Below are positions 16,922 to 27,800 of a stretch of DNA of 64,000 nucleotides, one piece after another. The first letter of the stretch is position 1. Every line of letters starts with the position of its first letter. The DNA lies in contig JADGDS010000007.1 in NCBI GenBank assembly GCA_016744775.1, forward strand, positions 62,001 to 126,000, written 5' to 3'. This stretch comes from Candidatus Marithrix sp. Lineage in GTDB: Bacteria; Pseudomonadota; Gammaproteobacteria; Beggiatoales; Beggiatoaceae. The notes under the pieces were generated by a model. That model was not told the DNA's origin. It did not search any database and saw nothing but the letters and a program-made list of their open reading frames with translations. Position numbers and translations under genes: made by a program.

Positions 16922-18878
16922 TGTTAAATTGCAAAGCCTAATACACGATTTTTTGATATTATATCAATAATGACACAATCTAATTTACTAAAAACACTAA
17001 ATAAAGCACAGCGCGAAGCTGTGACTGCCCCATTAGGGCATCTTATGATTTTAGCAGGGGCTGGTTCAGGAAAAACCAAAGTCCTTACTAATCGTATTGC
17101 TTGGTTAATCGAAACTGGGCAGGCTCAATCTAGTCAAATTTTAGCCGTTACTTTTACCAATAAAGCCGCTAATGAAATGCGTGAACGCATTAATTCTTTA
17201 TTACAAGAAGCTACTCCGGGATTATGGGTAGGTACTTTTCACGGTATAGCGCATCGTCTATTACGCATACATTGGGAAGCGGCTCAGTTACCGCAAAATT
17301 TTCAAATTCTCGATAGCGAAGATCAACAACGTTTGCTGAAACAAGTGATTAGAAGTTTGGAAATGGATGAAAAAGTATTAACACCTAGAAAGGCGGCACA
17401 TTTTATCAATGCTCGTAAAGATCAAGCTTTACGCGCGAAAGATGTTGTAGCAGATGATAATTTTTCAAACAAAATGCTCAAAATTTACTATGCCTATGAA
17501 AACGCCTGTCAAACAAGTGGCGTAGTAGATTTTGCTGAATTGCTACTTAGAAGTTATGAATTATTACGCGATAATCCAATATTATTAGAACAATATCAAA
17601 TACGTTTTAAACATCTACACGTAGATGAATTTCAAGATACTAATACTATTCAATATCAATGGTTAGCCTTATTGCTAGGTAAATCGGGCAAATTATTTGT
17701 AGTATTTGATGATGATCAAAGTATATATGGCTGGCGTGGTGCCAAGATTGAAAATATTCAACATCTACAAAATAATTTTGAAAATACCCGTTTAGTGCGT
17801 TTAGAACAAAATTATCGCTCTACAGGTAATATATTAAATGCTGCTAATGCTGTAATTGCGCGTAATCAGGATCGTTTAGGTAAAGAGTTATGGACAAAAG
17901 ATCACGCAGGTGAACCTATTTTCATATTCAAAGCTTACAACGAAACCGATGAAGCTCAATATGTTGCGAATAGAATTCGAGCATGGCGAGGTAAGCGGCA
18001 AGATATTGCGATTTTGTATCGAACCACTGCTCAATCGCGGGTATTTGAAGAATCTTTATTACAAAAAGGCATTCCATATCGTATATATGGCGGCTTACGT
18101 TTTTATGAACGCCTAGAAATTAAAGACACTTTAGCATATTTACGCTTAGTGCAACACCGTGATGATAATGGAGCTTTTGAACGGGTGCTTAATACACCAA
18201 AACGTGGTATCGGTTTAAAAACATTAGGCATGATAAGAGAATTAGCCAATCAACAAGCAATGTCATTATGGCAAGCGGCTACACATTTAATTGCAACTAA
18301 ACAATTAAAAGCTAGAGCGGCAACAAACCTATTTGCATTTTTAGATTTAATAGAACGACTATCAAAAAAACTAGCTGAATTAAGCTTAGATAAAAAAATA
18401 GAAACAGTAAAAATAGCCAGCGGCTTAATCGAACATTATAAAAAAGATACTAAACAAGATGCACAAAGACGCTTAGAAAATTTAGAAGAACTAACTAATG
18501 CAGCGCGTCAATTTGAAGAAACCAATAAAAATGAAACAGAGATATTAACAGCTTTTCTCGATCATGCAGCCTTAGAATCTGGCGAACGTCAAAGCGGCAA
18601 ATCCAATGACAATGTACAACTAATGACCTTACATTCAGCCAAGGGATTAGAATTTAAAGTAGTATTTATATGTGGCTTAGAAGAAGGATTATTCCCACAC
18701 CAAAACAGCCTAGATGAGTTACAACTAGAAGAAGAACGTCGCTTATGCTATGTAGGAATAACTAGAGCGCGTAATCATCTTCACCTATGCCACAGCGAAA
18801 CACGCTATCGCTATGGAACACGAGATGTCTGTAAACCTTCAAGATTTTTGAAGGAAATTCCGAAGGAATTGGTTAAAT
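16922..18878 (+). repeat. Long direct repeat, copy A (uvrD)
   Basis: This stretch and 28103-29976 are direct copies. From about 28460 to 29950 in copy B no difference from copy A was seen by eye; a few substitutions and a net 83-base deletion occur near the 5' end. The two copies bracket the 9.2-kb minus-strand block 18925-28088. Confidence 0.9.
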
Positions 18879-18901
18879 TGGCAAATACTGGTAGATATTA
18901 A
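16970..18901 (+). CDS. uvrD: DNA helicase II UvrD
   Basis: A 643-residue superfamily 1A 3'-5' helicase of nucleotide excision and mismatch repair. Walker A is AGAGSGKT (29-36), followed by AVTFTNKAANEMRERI, GTFHGIAHRLLRIHW, VDEFQDTN, LEQNYRST, LMTLHSAKGLEFKVVFI and YVGITRARNHLHL. The line-up follows E. coli UvrD closely but stops about 75 residues early (RFLKEIPKELVKLANTGRY), so the C-terminal tudor-like tail is absent. The usual GDDDQSIYGWRGA reads FDDDQSIYGWRGA here and also in the second copy. This copy keeps its ATG start and Walker A and is the one likely to work. Confidence 0.93.
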   Translation: MTQSNLLKTLNKAQREAVTAPLGHLMILAGAGSGKTKVLTNRIAWLIETGQAQSSQILAVTFTNKAANEMRERINSLLQEATPGLWVGTFHGIAHRLLRIHWEAAQLPQNFQILDSEDQQRLLKQVIRSLEMDEKVLTPRKAAHFINARKDQALRAKDVVADDNFSNKMLKIYYAYENACQTSGVVDFAELLLRSYELLRDNPILLEQYQIRFKHLHVDEFQDTNTIQYQWLALLLGKSGKLFVVFDDDQSIYGWRGAKIENIQHLQNNFENTRLVRLEQNYRSTGNILNAANAVIARNQDRLGKELWTKDHAGEPIFIFKAYNETDEAQYVANRIRAWRGKRQDIAILYRTTAQSRVFEESLLQKGIPYRIYGGLRFYERLEIKDTLAYLRLVQHRDDNGAFERVLNTPKRGIGLKTLGMIRELANQQAMSLWQAATHLIATKQLKARAATNLFAFLDLIERLSKKLAELSLDKKIETVKIASGLIEHYKKDTKQDAQRRLENLEELTNAARQFEETNKNETEILTAFLDHAALESGERQSGKSNDNVQLMTLHSAKGLEFKVVFICGLEEGLFPHQNSLDELQLEEERRLCYVGITRARNHLHLCHSETRYRYGTRDVCKPSRFLKEIPKELVKLANTGRY

Positions 18902-18924
18902 TTCTTAGTTTAAATGATGGAGGG

Positions 18925-19746
18925 CTATTTATTAAATTTAATGTGTCCACCAATATGACCAATTAAAATTTTCCCATTAGCAATATTCGCTTTGCCTTCA
19001 TGGAAATAGATGCGGTTAAAGCAATAATGCTTGTCTCCACTATCATCACTTTGTCCTAGTTTTAAATGAGGTTCACAGCAAATTTGCTCTTTAGTATTAG
19101 AATCATTAAGAAATTCATAAGTCATTTTAGGTTTATCTTTGGCACTACCTTGTGGTGAAGCCTCAATGTCACAAGCAGATGAAAATATTTTTAATGTTTC
19201 GATTCGATTAGACGAATTATAGTATTTATGAAATTCGTCATTTAATAGACTAAGATGATGAATAATGCTTTTTGAAAAATTTTGTAAACCTTTTTCTAAG
19301 CTTTTTAAAGTTTCTTCAACTCGTTCATGAAAAAATAATAACGGAAAATATTTTTGGCATTCAGTGAAAAAATGCTTCTCAGAAATAGGATATAGCCCTA
19401 AAAAATATCTATGGAAAGCAAACCAATTATGTCGGTTATAAACCAAATACTTGTCTTTAATATAAATAGTGTCCTCATTATGCTTATCTAATAGTTGTAG
19501 AATTTCCTCAACCGTGCGAGACGTAGATTCTGAATGATCAATTATTTTTAACAGAAATTTTTTAATGTCTCGATTAAAAATATTTTTGCTATCATATAAC
19601 AATTCCCACAGTTTTAACTCAGAATATATAAGTGTATCCAAAACCAACATTAATCGGTTTAAACCTATCTCTTGAGGTAGTGGTATTGAGAAATAGTTCC
19701 AGTATATTAGTTTCAGAATGAGGAATTTCAACTTTTGCGCCGTCAA
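18925..19746 (-). CDS. Hypothetical protein, probably a 3' gene fragment
   Basis: The open frame is 273 codons, but its first ~43 codons overlap the ATPase fragment (19619-20320) in another frame and are unlikely to be real. The credible part begins near YSELKLWELLYDSKNIF and ends with CFNRIYFHEGKANIANGKIL and IGHIGGHIKFNK. It has acidic/aromatic helices and a Cys-rich segment (SSACDIEAS, QICCEPHLKLGQSDDSGD). No family was recognised. It looks like the C-terminal half of a larger protein joined by deletion to the truncated ATPase, giving a broken composite locus next to uvrD. Confidence 0.45.
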   Translation of the reverse strand: MTAQKLKFLILKLIYWNYFSIPLPQEIGLNRLMLVLDTLIYSELKLWELLYDSKNIFNRDIKKFLLKIIDHSESTSRTVEEILQLLDKHNEDTIYIKDKYLVYNRHNWFAFHRYFLGLYPISEKHFFTECQKYFPLLFFHERVEETLKSLEKGLQNFSKSIIHHLSLLNDEFHKYYNSSNRIETLKIFSSACDIEASPQGSAKDKPKMTYEFLNDSNTKEQICCEPHLKLGQSDDSGDKHYCFNRIYFHEGKANIANGKILIGHIGGHIKFNK

Positions 19747-20320
19747 AAATATCGTTGAGCCATGCTTCGGTTTGGGTAATTAAAGTTTTAGCGTCTTCTC
19801 CAAGATACAGTTTATCATTAACTAAATCATCCTTCTTTTTATAAAGTATGTTGGCTGTCAATTCGCCTTTAGCACCGACATTTGGGAATTTGGTTAAGTT
19901 GGATTTAGAATAAAACTCTTGAGGACCAACACGATCAGCAGAAATATAATGGATTTTATTAAAATTATCTTCCATCATTTTATCTATATTAACAGACATG
20001 TTATCTATAGGATTTTCCTTTAGGAAATACTTCAGCTTAATTTTTTCTTTATAATCGTATTCAAATATAATGGGTTCATTTTTTGAGGTACGACTATTTC
20101 TAATATCATTAAAATTACCCAAATTCACACAACTACCATTCAACAAAATTTGTGTAGTATTTTTATCATGTTCAATTGATTGCCGCATCAACAACAAAGA
20201 TTGCAACAAGCTTGATTTACCACGCCCATTAATGCCAGTCAGCAAATTTAACTGGCTTAAAGGAAAAGATGTTTCCTCTTTGAAACATTTGAAGTTGGTT
20301 AATTTTATTTGTGTCAACAT
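19619..20320 (-). pseudogene. Truncated AAA ATPase (DUF3696-like), N-terminal part
   Basis: A 233-residue N-terminal part of a RecF/SMC-like ATPase. It starts MLTQIKLTNFKCFKEETSF and has Walker A GINGRGKSSLLQSLLLMRQS (the standard K-S is present), typical of the AAA/DUF3696 group. It ends at NVGFGYTYIF, just where family members continue into the signature motif and Walker B, so both are missing and ATP hydrolysis should be lost. The start overlaps the end of the DUF262 gene by 7 bases, so the two were co-translated. A deletion fused its 3' end to an unrelated fragment. Confidence 0.65.
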
Positions 20321-21435
20321 GTTTCACATTCCTGCGCTAAAATTTCTTGTGCAAGTTTAAATCGGTTAATGACGTTGGTTTTGTTGCTAGTAGAAAAACG
20401 TACAGCTTCTAAATAGCTTGGATTTTTGAGCAATTTCTTAAAATTTCTTTTAATCCGTTGCTTATTTTTCTTTAAAAATGAATCGCTGTGTAGCGAAAAA
20501 AAGTAACAAACCGACTCTAAAATAGCAGTATTGATTTTGCCTCTAGTTTGATTGCTTGGTAAACGGAAATTGTTTTTACCAAAAAAATTAAACGTTAGCG
20601 TCATGACTCGTTTTAAATCGGCTTTTAGTTCTGCTATTTCGGTATCAGTCATCAAATTAATTTTTCTCATGGCGTTTTCTACAAACAGACTCATATCATC
20701 ATGATAATCTGTTGCATAATCAAATATTTTAAAGGATAAATAACGTAATACAACTTCTCTATCTTTCATGCGTTTGGGAGACACGCCATTATCAATGGCT
20801 TTTCTAAAATATTCTTGTTCGGATAATTCTTTAAGTAATTCAGTCGCTTTACCAATAAAAATACAATTTCTAACTTCTTGACGGTTAAGCATAGTGCCGC
20901 CGGTGTTAATTCGGCTAAAAATATCATAAACCACTTCAATTGGTACGGAAGGCTTTATCAGATACAAACTGAGTTTTTTGTCTTCAATTCTAGTTTGGTA
21001 ATCCCCAGTCAAAGTTTCCAGTTTGGAAAAATTATAGCCATTGAGTTTAGGTAATGCTTCTAAGCCAGCTAATTTGAATTTATCATTAATAAATTCATGC
21101 AAAGTTGAAGTACGCTGTAAACCATCGACAACAATATATTTTCCTTCTTTGGTTTGATTGACATAAAAGGGTGGTAATGGAAAATTCAAAATAATAGATT
21201 CAATAAACTTACTTTTTTGCTCTGGTTTCCAAACCAAATTGCGTTGAAAATCGGGATTTATAATTAATTTTCCCTTATCATATTTTCGCATTAATTCAAA
21301 AACAGTCTGAGGTTCTTGTCTAATATCAATATCTTCTTGAGTTGGATCATAAGGATATAATCCTCCCTTTTTATTCTCATCTTCAGTATCAGCGTCCGTT
21401 TCAATTATGTCATTGTCTGGTTGGTCATTATTCAT
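20314..21435 (-). CDS. DUF262 domain protein (ParB/GmrS-like)
   Basis: A 373-residue soluble protein. The DUF262 signature is clear: INPDFQRNLVWKPEQKSKFI, then LPPFYV and IVVDGLQRTSTLHEFI with the DGxQR motif at residues 104-108, and later FSRINTGGTMLNRQEVRNCI. DUF262 has a ParB-like nucleotide-handling fold and forms the N-terminal half of type IV modification-dependent enzymes such as GmrSD; there the nuclease half is DUF1524 (HNH), which is absent here. It is coupled to the ATPase downstream and follows the methylase, so it probably belongs to the same defence block. Confidence 0.8.
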   Translation of the reverse strand: MNNDQPDNDIIETDADTEDENKKGGLYPYDPTQEDIDIRQEPQTVFELMRKYDKGKLIINPDFQRNLVWKPEQKSKFIESIILNFPLPPFYVNQTKEGKYIVVDGLQRTSTLHEFINDKFKLAGLEALPKLNGYNFSKLETLTGDYQTRIEDKKLSLYLIKPSVPIEVVYDIFSRINTGGTMLNRQEVRNCIFIGKATELLKELSEQEYFRKAIDNGVSPKRMKDREVVLRYLSFKIFDYATDYHDDMSLFVENAMRKINLMTDTEIAELKADLKRVMTLTFNFFGKNNFRLPSNQTRGKINTAILESVCYFFSLHSDSFLKKNKQRIKRNFKKLLKNPSYLEAVRFSTSNKTNVINRFKLAQEILAQECETC

Positions 21436-21474
21436 TTTTTTAATTCCAATAAATGTGTAATGATATAAAAATGT

Positions 21475-22182
21475 TCAAATTTTATTAAATGCTTCCAAAG
21501 CCCTATCCTTAACCTCATCCTTAACAATCGGAAAAGTACCCAAAATATGCTCAAACTCTTCATAAGTCAAGCCATACAAATGCGCCACCATTGCATCCAG
21601 TTCCGCCCGAATTTCCGCCCGTTCATCTGGATTAGTCACACCAGATTCTAAACCAACTTCTTTGGCTAAATCATCAAATTCTGGAGTTGTGCAAATGAGT
21701 TTAGCTGCGCGAGTGACTATCTGATTAAATATAGAGTCTTTTTTTGTTAAGCGAGGAATTGGGAGTTGATAAACATAAAACATATTACAATGTGCAGTGA
21801 CTTTTTGACGAATAAAAGTATCTACTACAAAACTATTCAATAAACCAACAATTGCAATTAATTCAGCATTGTTTTGGGGAAACTTAGAAATAATTAATGT
21901 GTTACCAGTAAATATTTTAGGCGGCAAAACAGTCGCAATCATAGTTCTTTCATTTGTATTACTAGCTACATCCCTAAATCCTAAACGATACCCTTGATAA
22001 TCTAACGTTTGTCCATTTTCTTGTCCTTTTTTGCCTAATAAGGCTTTACGAGCCTCTTGTTCATCTAACCAATATTTAGGTTCTTTCCATAGGTGATTAA
22101 ACTGATGAATCATCTTCCCTTCATAAAGCGGCAACCTACCCTCAGCATTTTCCGTATAAAACAAATGACTATCATTAGTCAT
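21475..22182 (-). CDS. Eco57I-type DNA methylase, C-terminal piece (frameshifted)
   Basis: This 235-residue frame starts MTNDSHLFYTENAEGRLPLY and ends FNKI. It contains the target-recognition region and the DAMVAHLYGLTYEEFEHILG tail typical of type IIG/BREX-like N6-adenine methylases. It is the continuation of the 22203-24836 frame: reading one base over, the end of that frame would pass EGFWNLKLSNEFHM straight into this one. The break is one missing T in a run at 22212-22214 (minus strand TTT where TTTT restores the frame). A free-standing start is unlikely, as there is no convincing ribosome binding site. Confidence 0.7.
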   Translation of the reverse strand: MTNDSHLFYTENAEGRLPLYEGKMIHQFNHLWKEPKYWLDEQEARKALLGKKGQENGQTLDYQGYRLGFRDVASNTNERTMIATVLPPKIFTGNTLIISKFPQNNAELIAIVGLLNSFVVDTFIRQKVTAHCNMFYVYQLPIPRLTKKDSIFNQIVTRAAKLICTTPEFDDLAKEVGLESGVTNPDERAEIRAELDAMVAHLYGLTYEEFEHILGTFPIVKDEVKDRALEAFNKI

Positions 22183-22202
22183 ATGAAATTCGTTACTAAG
22201 CT

Positions 22203-24836
22203 TTAAATTCCAAACCCCTCAATCTTTTCCCCCAACAACGGAAATCGCAGCATTTTTTCAGCAATACTCACATCCATCTCATTCTTAAATTCCATCACTG
22301 AGTGAGAATCGGGCGACAAACGATAAATCATATCCGTTTTCACTCGCAAAGAACTGCTTTTCGGAAACTTAGCCAATTCATTAACATCATGCCGCATAAA
22401 AGCCGCTGGAAATTCACTAGTTTTTCCACCTTTTGCAAAACTTAACACCACAAACTTAAAACGACTATCAACACCCTCAAAAATATTTTTCCGATTCTCA
22501 AAGCAGAATAAACCAGTTATTTGAGTATTATTAAATAACAAATTCCGCAAACCAGTTGCACCCAAATCAGTATAAATTCCACTTGGAATCACAATACCAC
22601 ATTGTCCATCTTTCCTAAGCAAATTAAAGCATTGTTCTAAAAACAACTTATACAAATTAATATCTGAACCAGTTTTTCTACCATTTACTACAGCGATTTG
22701 ATGCGGATATTGAGAATTTAAACGAAAATACTTACTCAAATGTGGAAACCTACTTTGATAAGCTAACCAAGCCTCAAGTGTTTCAGACTCTTGGAGCAAT
22801 TTATTTTTCTCTTTTTCAAATTCCTTAATTGTCATCTTATTTTTGGTGACAATTTCAGAATAATCATTAAAAAATTCCTTAGCTTGCGGTTTAAAAACTT
22901 CCCAAGGTGGATTAGTAATAATCGCATCAAAACCACCTTTATTATTCAAAATTTCATCAAATTCATAACCCCAATGAAATAACTGCAACTTATCAAAATC
23001 TTTCAATTCCAATGGACGTTTAACCGCTTTACCCAACTTATTCTTATTAAAATCCCAATTCGCTTGCTCGAACTTAATTTTTAAGCGATTAAATTCATCC
23101 AACAAAATTTCATCTAAAATTGGTTTAGCTTCTTGTTTATGTGCTTCAATTTCATCACGAAGTTTGCCTAAATCCTCAGCATAAGTAGTAGCATCACGAT
23201 AAGCGCGAATCTTTGCATTTTTCTCTGCTAAAACTTGTGGATAAGATTTCCTAAATAAGTCATCTTGTTTATTATCAAATTGTTGCGCTTCAACTTGCAT
23301 TAAACCCAATAAGGAATTACCTGCCAAAATATTAAAATCAATATTCGGCAACGGCTCTAAATCTTCCACAGATTCAGCCGAAGAAACTAAAGCTAAAAAT
23401 AACCGCAATCTAGCAATTTCAGTGGCTTCTTCCATGATGTCAACGCCAAATATATTATCAGTGATAATTTGCTTTTTGATGAAATAGGATAAATTTGCAT
23501 GTTCGCTTTTTTTATCTTTTAACCATTTTTTTAGTGCCCTATCTTGCAAAAACGGAATCCGCCCAATAATCGCCCAATAAATATTGATGAGGGTATTCAT
23601 CATCGCAATCAAAAAAGCCCCCGAACCACAAGCTGGATCAAGTAAACTCAATTTAGGCAATACTTTATCAAGTAATTCATGACACAAGTTAGCATCTAAA
23701 TTCATCAATAAGTCTGACACTGTATCGAAATGACGCGCTGGCAAACTACCGGGAATTTCGGCATGATTGATTTTTTGCAAAATCAATTTATGTATGGTTT
23801 GTTCACAAAGATATTCAGTGATTTTAGTACGGGTATAATAAGCTCCAAATTGCTTTTGATTGATGTATTTTTCAAAGATATAGCCTAAAACATCAGGATT
23901 AATTTCATTATCATCGCCACCGAGAGTATCATTTAAATTCCATGAATAACGGGCAAATAATTGAAATAAGTTGTCAAAGGCTTTATCCTGAATTGAAATT
24001 TCATATTTACATTCAAGAGAATGCTTTAAAAACAATCCACCGTTTAAGTAGCGAATATCGCCCAATAAGTCATTAGTTTCTGAAGAACGTTGTTCTTTAG
24101 GCTTAGCAAAACCCTCAAAAAACAGTTTCGACAAAAATTCTTTATAAAAACTATTTTGGCACTGATTTAATTTATCAGGCAAATAATTCATATTGCCCTT
24201 ATCCAAAAAGCCCTTTTTTTGTAAAAACCAGATAAACATTAAACGATTAAGTAATATCGAAGCATACCAGCTGCGATTTCGTTCATCATCTATGCCTTCA
24301 ATTAATTCTAAAAACTTGAGGTGTTGATTTTGAAAATCTTGATAAAATTTCTTGGTAACGGTTTCGAGATCAAGCGCATTCTTGAGTTTTTCAGAGACTT
24401 TAACTACAGATAAATCACCGCCACTATCTTCAAGCTCAGCCATATCGACAAATAAGGCAGACAATTTACTGATAAATAAATCGCCGGGTTGCCCTTGAAA
24501 ATAATAATGTTCACGAGGCTGTTTGCCGCTACGCCAATACCAGATGCTTTTAGTAGGTTTAGGACGTTTATCTATAAAAATCAATAAGTTTTCGTGATGA
24601 ATGGCTGAAATTTGCTGATGAATGTCAGCCCGAATTTGAGCAGTTGGGAAAGTCTCGCCGCTGATTTCAAACACAACAACACCACCTAATGTGGCAATGG
24701 GTTTAATTTGATAATCGCTTATTTGTGGTGCTTGAATTTGGAGCGGATTATTCCAGCCCAGTTCATTAATAAATAATGAATTAAAGTCAAAGGCTTGAAT
24801 AGCGTCGCGGGTTTGGATTAGGTTTATTTTTGACAT
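22203..24836 (-). CDS. Eco57I-type N6-adenine DNA methylase, N-terminal and catalytic piece
   Basis: An 877-residue protein. After an N-terminal ~330-residue region comes QKQFGAYYTRTKITEYLCEQ and the SAM-binding motif LLDPACGSGAFLIAMMNTL. The catalytic motif is ITNPPWEVFKPQ (NPPW), with GQCGIVIPSG further on. This is the layout of Eco57I/PglX-like adenine methyltransferases. It is separated from the helicase by 21 bases. It ends at LLGEKIEGFGI because of a single-base deletion; the missing 235 residues with the recognition domain are in the next frame. The catalytic domain is intact, but target recognition would be lost without a frame restoration. Confidence 0.8.
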   Translation of the reverse strand: MSKINLIQTRDAIQAFDFNSLFINELGWNNPLQIQAPQISDYQIKPIATLGGVVVFEISGETFPTAQIRADIHQQISAIHHENLLIFIDKRPKPTKSIWYWRSGKQPREHYYFQGQPGDLFISKLSALFVDMAELEDSGGDLSVVKVSEKLKNALDLETVTKKFYQDFQNQHLKFLELIEGIDDERNRSWYASILLNRLMFIWFLQKKGFLDKGNMNYLPDKLNQCQNSFYKEFLSKLFFEGFAKPKEQRSSETNDLLGDIRYLNGGLFLKHSLECKYEISIQDKAFDNLFQLFARYSWNLNDTLGGDDNEINPDVLGYIFEKYINQKQFGAYYTRTKITEYLCEQTIHKLILQKINHAEIPGSLPARHFDTVSDLLMNLDANLCHELLDKVLPKLSLLDPACGSGAFLIAMMNTLINIYWAIIGRIPFLQDRALKKWLKDKKSEHANLSYFIKKQIITDNIFGVDIMEEATEIARLRLFLALVSSAESVEDLEPLPNIDFNILAGNSLLGLMQVEAQQFDNKQDDLFRKSYPQVLAEKNAKIRAYRDATTYAEDLGKLRDEIEAHKQEAKPILDEILLDEFNRLKIKFEQANWDFNKNKLGKAVKRPLELKDFDKLQLFHWGYEFDEILNNKGGFDAIITNPPWEVFKPQAKEFFNDYSEIVTKNKMTIKEFEKEKNKLLQESETLEAWLAYQSRFPHLSKYFRLNSQYPHQIAVVNGRKTGSDINLYKLFLEQCFNLLRKDGQCGIVIPSGIYTDLGATGLRNLLFNNTQITGLFCFENRKNIFEGVDSRFKFVVLSFAKGGKTSEFPAAFMRHDVNELAKFPKSSSLRVKTDMIYRLSPDSHSVMEFKNEMDVSIAEKMLRFPLLGEKIEGFGI

Positions 24837-24857
24837 GATTTATTTAAAATACGATAA

Positions 24858-27800
24858 TTATAATAATCCCAAAGAACACAAAATCTTCGGTTCCCGTTGC
24901 CGTTCATGTTCATGAATAACACATAGTCTATCATCACGATACAAATTTAGCACCATTGCCGCTAAAATATCATCCGCCACCTTACTCCGCAAATGAAAGT
25001 TTAATATATCAACCGCAGATTCAGATAATGGATATTTATAAATGGCATCAACTGCTTTTTCTAGTTCTGGTTCTAATAAGCTACCGCGTGTTTTGACATA
25101 GTCTTTTAATTGGATATAGCTTCGATAACGCGCACCATTTTTTCTGCCCAATCCACCGCCACTATTGCTTTCAGTTTTCAATAATTGCTTAACCGCTTGG
25201 CTGACTATAGCATGGTGTGAATCGCTACGTTCTAAAGCTGGTGTGTCAGGATTACAAGCAGCGGCTTTAAAAATATCATCTAGTGATTCACTAATAATTT
25301 CACCCTTTTCATTTACCCATGCCATCGCATCATTACCATCTGGAGTATCCATATAAACTAAAGCTCCCTGACTCGAAAATTCTTTAGTGGAATGAACTAC
25401 TGGCGGTAAAGCTGGAATGATTTTTTCTAGTTTTGGATTCTTTTTAATGGCTTGACTCCATACCGCATAAGCTTCGGAGACTAAATCGACTTCATTATCA
25501 GCATCACCATCCAAAATTCCAGTTTTTTCATTATACAAATCCTGCAAAGTCGTTTGATTGTCATCATCTTCAAAAAAAGCCTCATCAGTGCCAACCACTT
25601 CAGCGTTTTGGTGAAGGCGATGTTTTAATCGGGAACGTAAATTAATAATTTTTTCCACCCCTGCGGCGGGTAAAAAGGAATAACAGATAATCTCATCTGC
25701 CTTTTGCCCAATTCTATCAACGCGCCCAACTCTTTGAATTAAGCGAATAATTGCCCAAGGTAAATCATAATTAACCACAATCGCAGCGTCTTGTAAGTTT
25801 TGCCCTTCTGATAAAACATCGGTGGCAATCAATACCCGAATTTCATCTTTAATCTTTTTATCATTACTAACTGGGCTAAATCGCCATGCTAATTCTGTTG
25901 GATTGGAAGATTCTCCAGTCGCCACGGCGATTGGCATGACTCCTCGCGCCATTAATTGCTTATGTAAATAAACTGCCGTATCAGCAAATTGGGTAAAAAT
26001 AAGTACTTTCTCATTGGGATGGCTTTTTGTCAGCATCTGTTCCAAGGCATTCAATTTAGCATCTTGCGCCGCTTGCCAATTTCCGCAATCGCTTAAAATA
26101 TCAAACAAGGCTTCTGAATCCATTTGCAAATGTTTGCTTAAAGTCGATGAAAAAAAACTGGCGGCAAGCCATTTAAAGCGTTTTTTCTCTTTACCATTAT
26201 AAATAGCATAAATTTTCGCAGCTGCTTTTTGAAAATCTTCCAAAGTTTTAAAACGTTCTTCTGACGCTGATTCTTCATCATTATCATTAAAACGACTATC
26301 AAAACTTGATAAATATTGAGTACCAATCGGAATTTCTTTATCATTCTGCAAAGCATACAAATAAATACTATTCCGCATAATCAAGCGTTCCAGCGATAAG
26401 ATAAATACTTCGCCACTACTTTCTAAACGCTTAAATAAATTAGTACGACAAAAACCGATTAAGCGTTTACCACCTCGTGATAAATCTTTGATGATTTGTT
26501 GTTCTTTTTTAGAAGTTTCAACTTTCGGGTTGATATATTCTCCTAAACCATAACGAGGTAAACTAAGGGCTGTAATTTTATTAACTACTGCCTCTGAATA
26601 AAGTTTGGCATATTGCTCATCAATTTGAAAAGTGGCGGTTTTGGGCAATCTAGCAGGAAAATAGGCACGTTGCCCATTTTCAAGTAACAAATATTTTTGC
26701 CAGTTTTCATGATCGGTTTGAGCATAATTTTCCTGAATAAAGCTGCGAGTGCGACGTACCATATATAATCGCATTAATTTTCGCCAATCTTCGGGATATT
26801 CGCTTTTTTCATAAGCGGCTAAAGAATGAGCATTGCATTGATTTTTACTGCTAAAAACGTTAATGCCACCAGATTCTGCAATCAATTTTTCTGGGCAAAC
26901 ACCGAGTTTTTTATCTTCTGGAATAAATAACCTGAGTTGATTAGCTAAATCCAGATAAGTTTTATTATAAGGAGTGGCTGAAAGTAACACCACTTTGCAA
27001 TCATTTCTATCAATATAGTCTCGAATAGCTTTATAACGTTGCCCGTCTCGATTGCGTAAATTATGACTTTCATCAATAATCACCACATGATAGCGTTTTA
27101 AATCGGCTAATTTTTTAACCATTGTGACTGGCAACACGGTAGCCATTTTGAGATATTTATCACAATAACCACGTTTCCACATATCCACTAGATTTTTAGG
27201 GCAAAGAATAAGAGTTTCGAGTCGATAGATATTTTCAAAGATTTTGGCTAAGGCGGTTGCCATCAAGGTTTTGCCTAAACCCACAACATCACCAATTAAT
27301 ACGCCACCGCGCTGGTTTAGATGTCGCGCCGCTAATCGCACTGCTGCTGATTGATAATCAAACAGTTTGTTACCAAATTCACTTGGTACAGTAAATTCAT
27401 TCAAACCAGCTCTGGCTTCTTGAGATAGGTGATAAGCCATTTTCAGATAAATATGATAAGGAGGTATTAATTCTTCACGCGCCCAGCTTGCTTGTATAAT
27501 TTCAATTAATTGTTCTGAAATATCCAAACACCACCGATCTTGCCACCGATCTTCAAACCACGATGATAGTTTTTGACAAGCGTCTCCTTCTACCACATCA
27601 ACATTAAGTTCACCTTGCCCATTTAATCCAGCATAAGTTAGATTGCTACTGCCTAAATAACCAATTACTGGAGTAAATTTATCCTCACGAAACAATAGAT
27701 AAAGTTTAGCATGAAGTGGCGATTTTAAAAAAAGTTTAATAATGACTTTTTTATCTTCTAGCTGTTGTGCTAAGCGGCGTAAAGTGGCTTCTTGCTGATT

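Noticed and set aside
16214..16927. Plus-strand frames of 103 and 131 codons
   Set aside because: Both are antisense to the intact AAA ATPase gene, with no ribosome binding site or domain.
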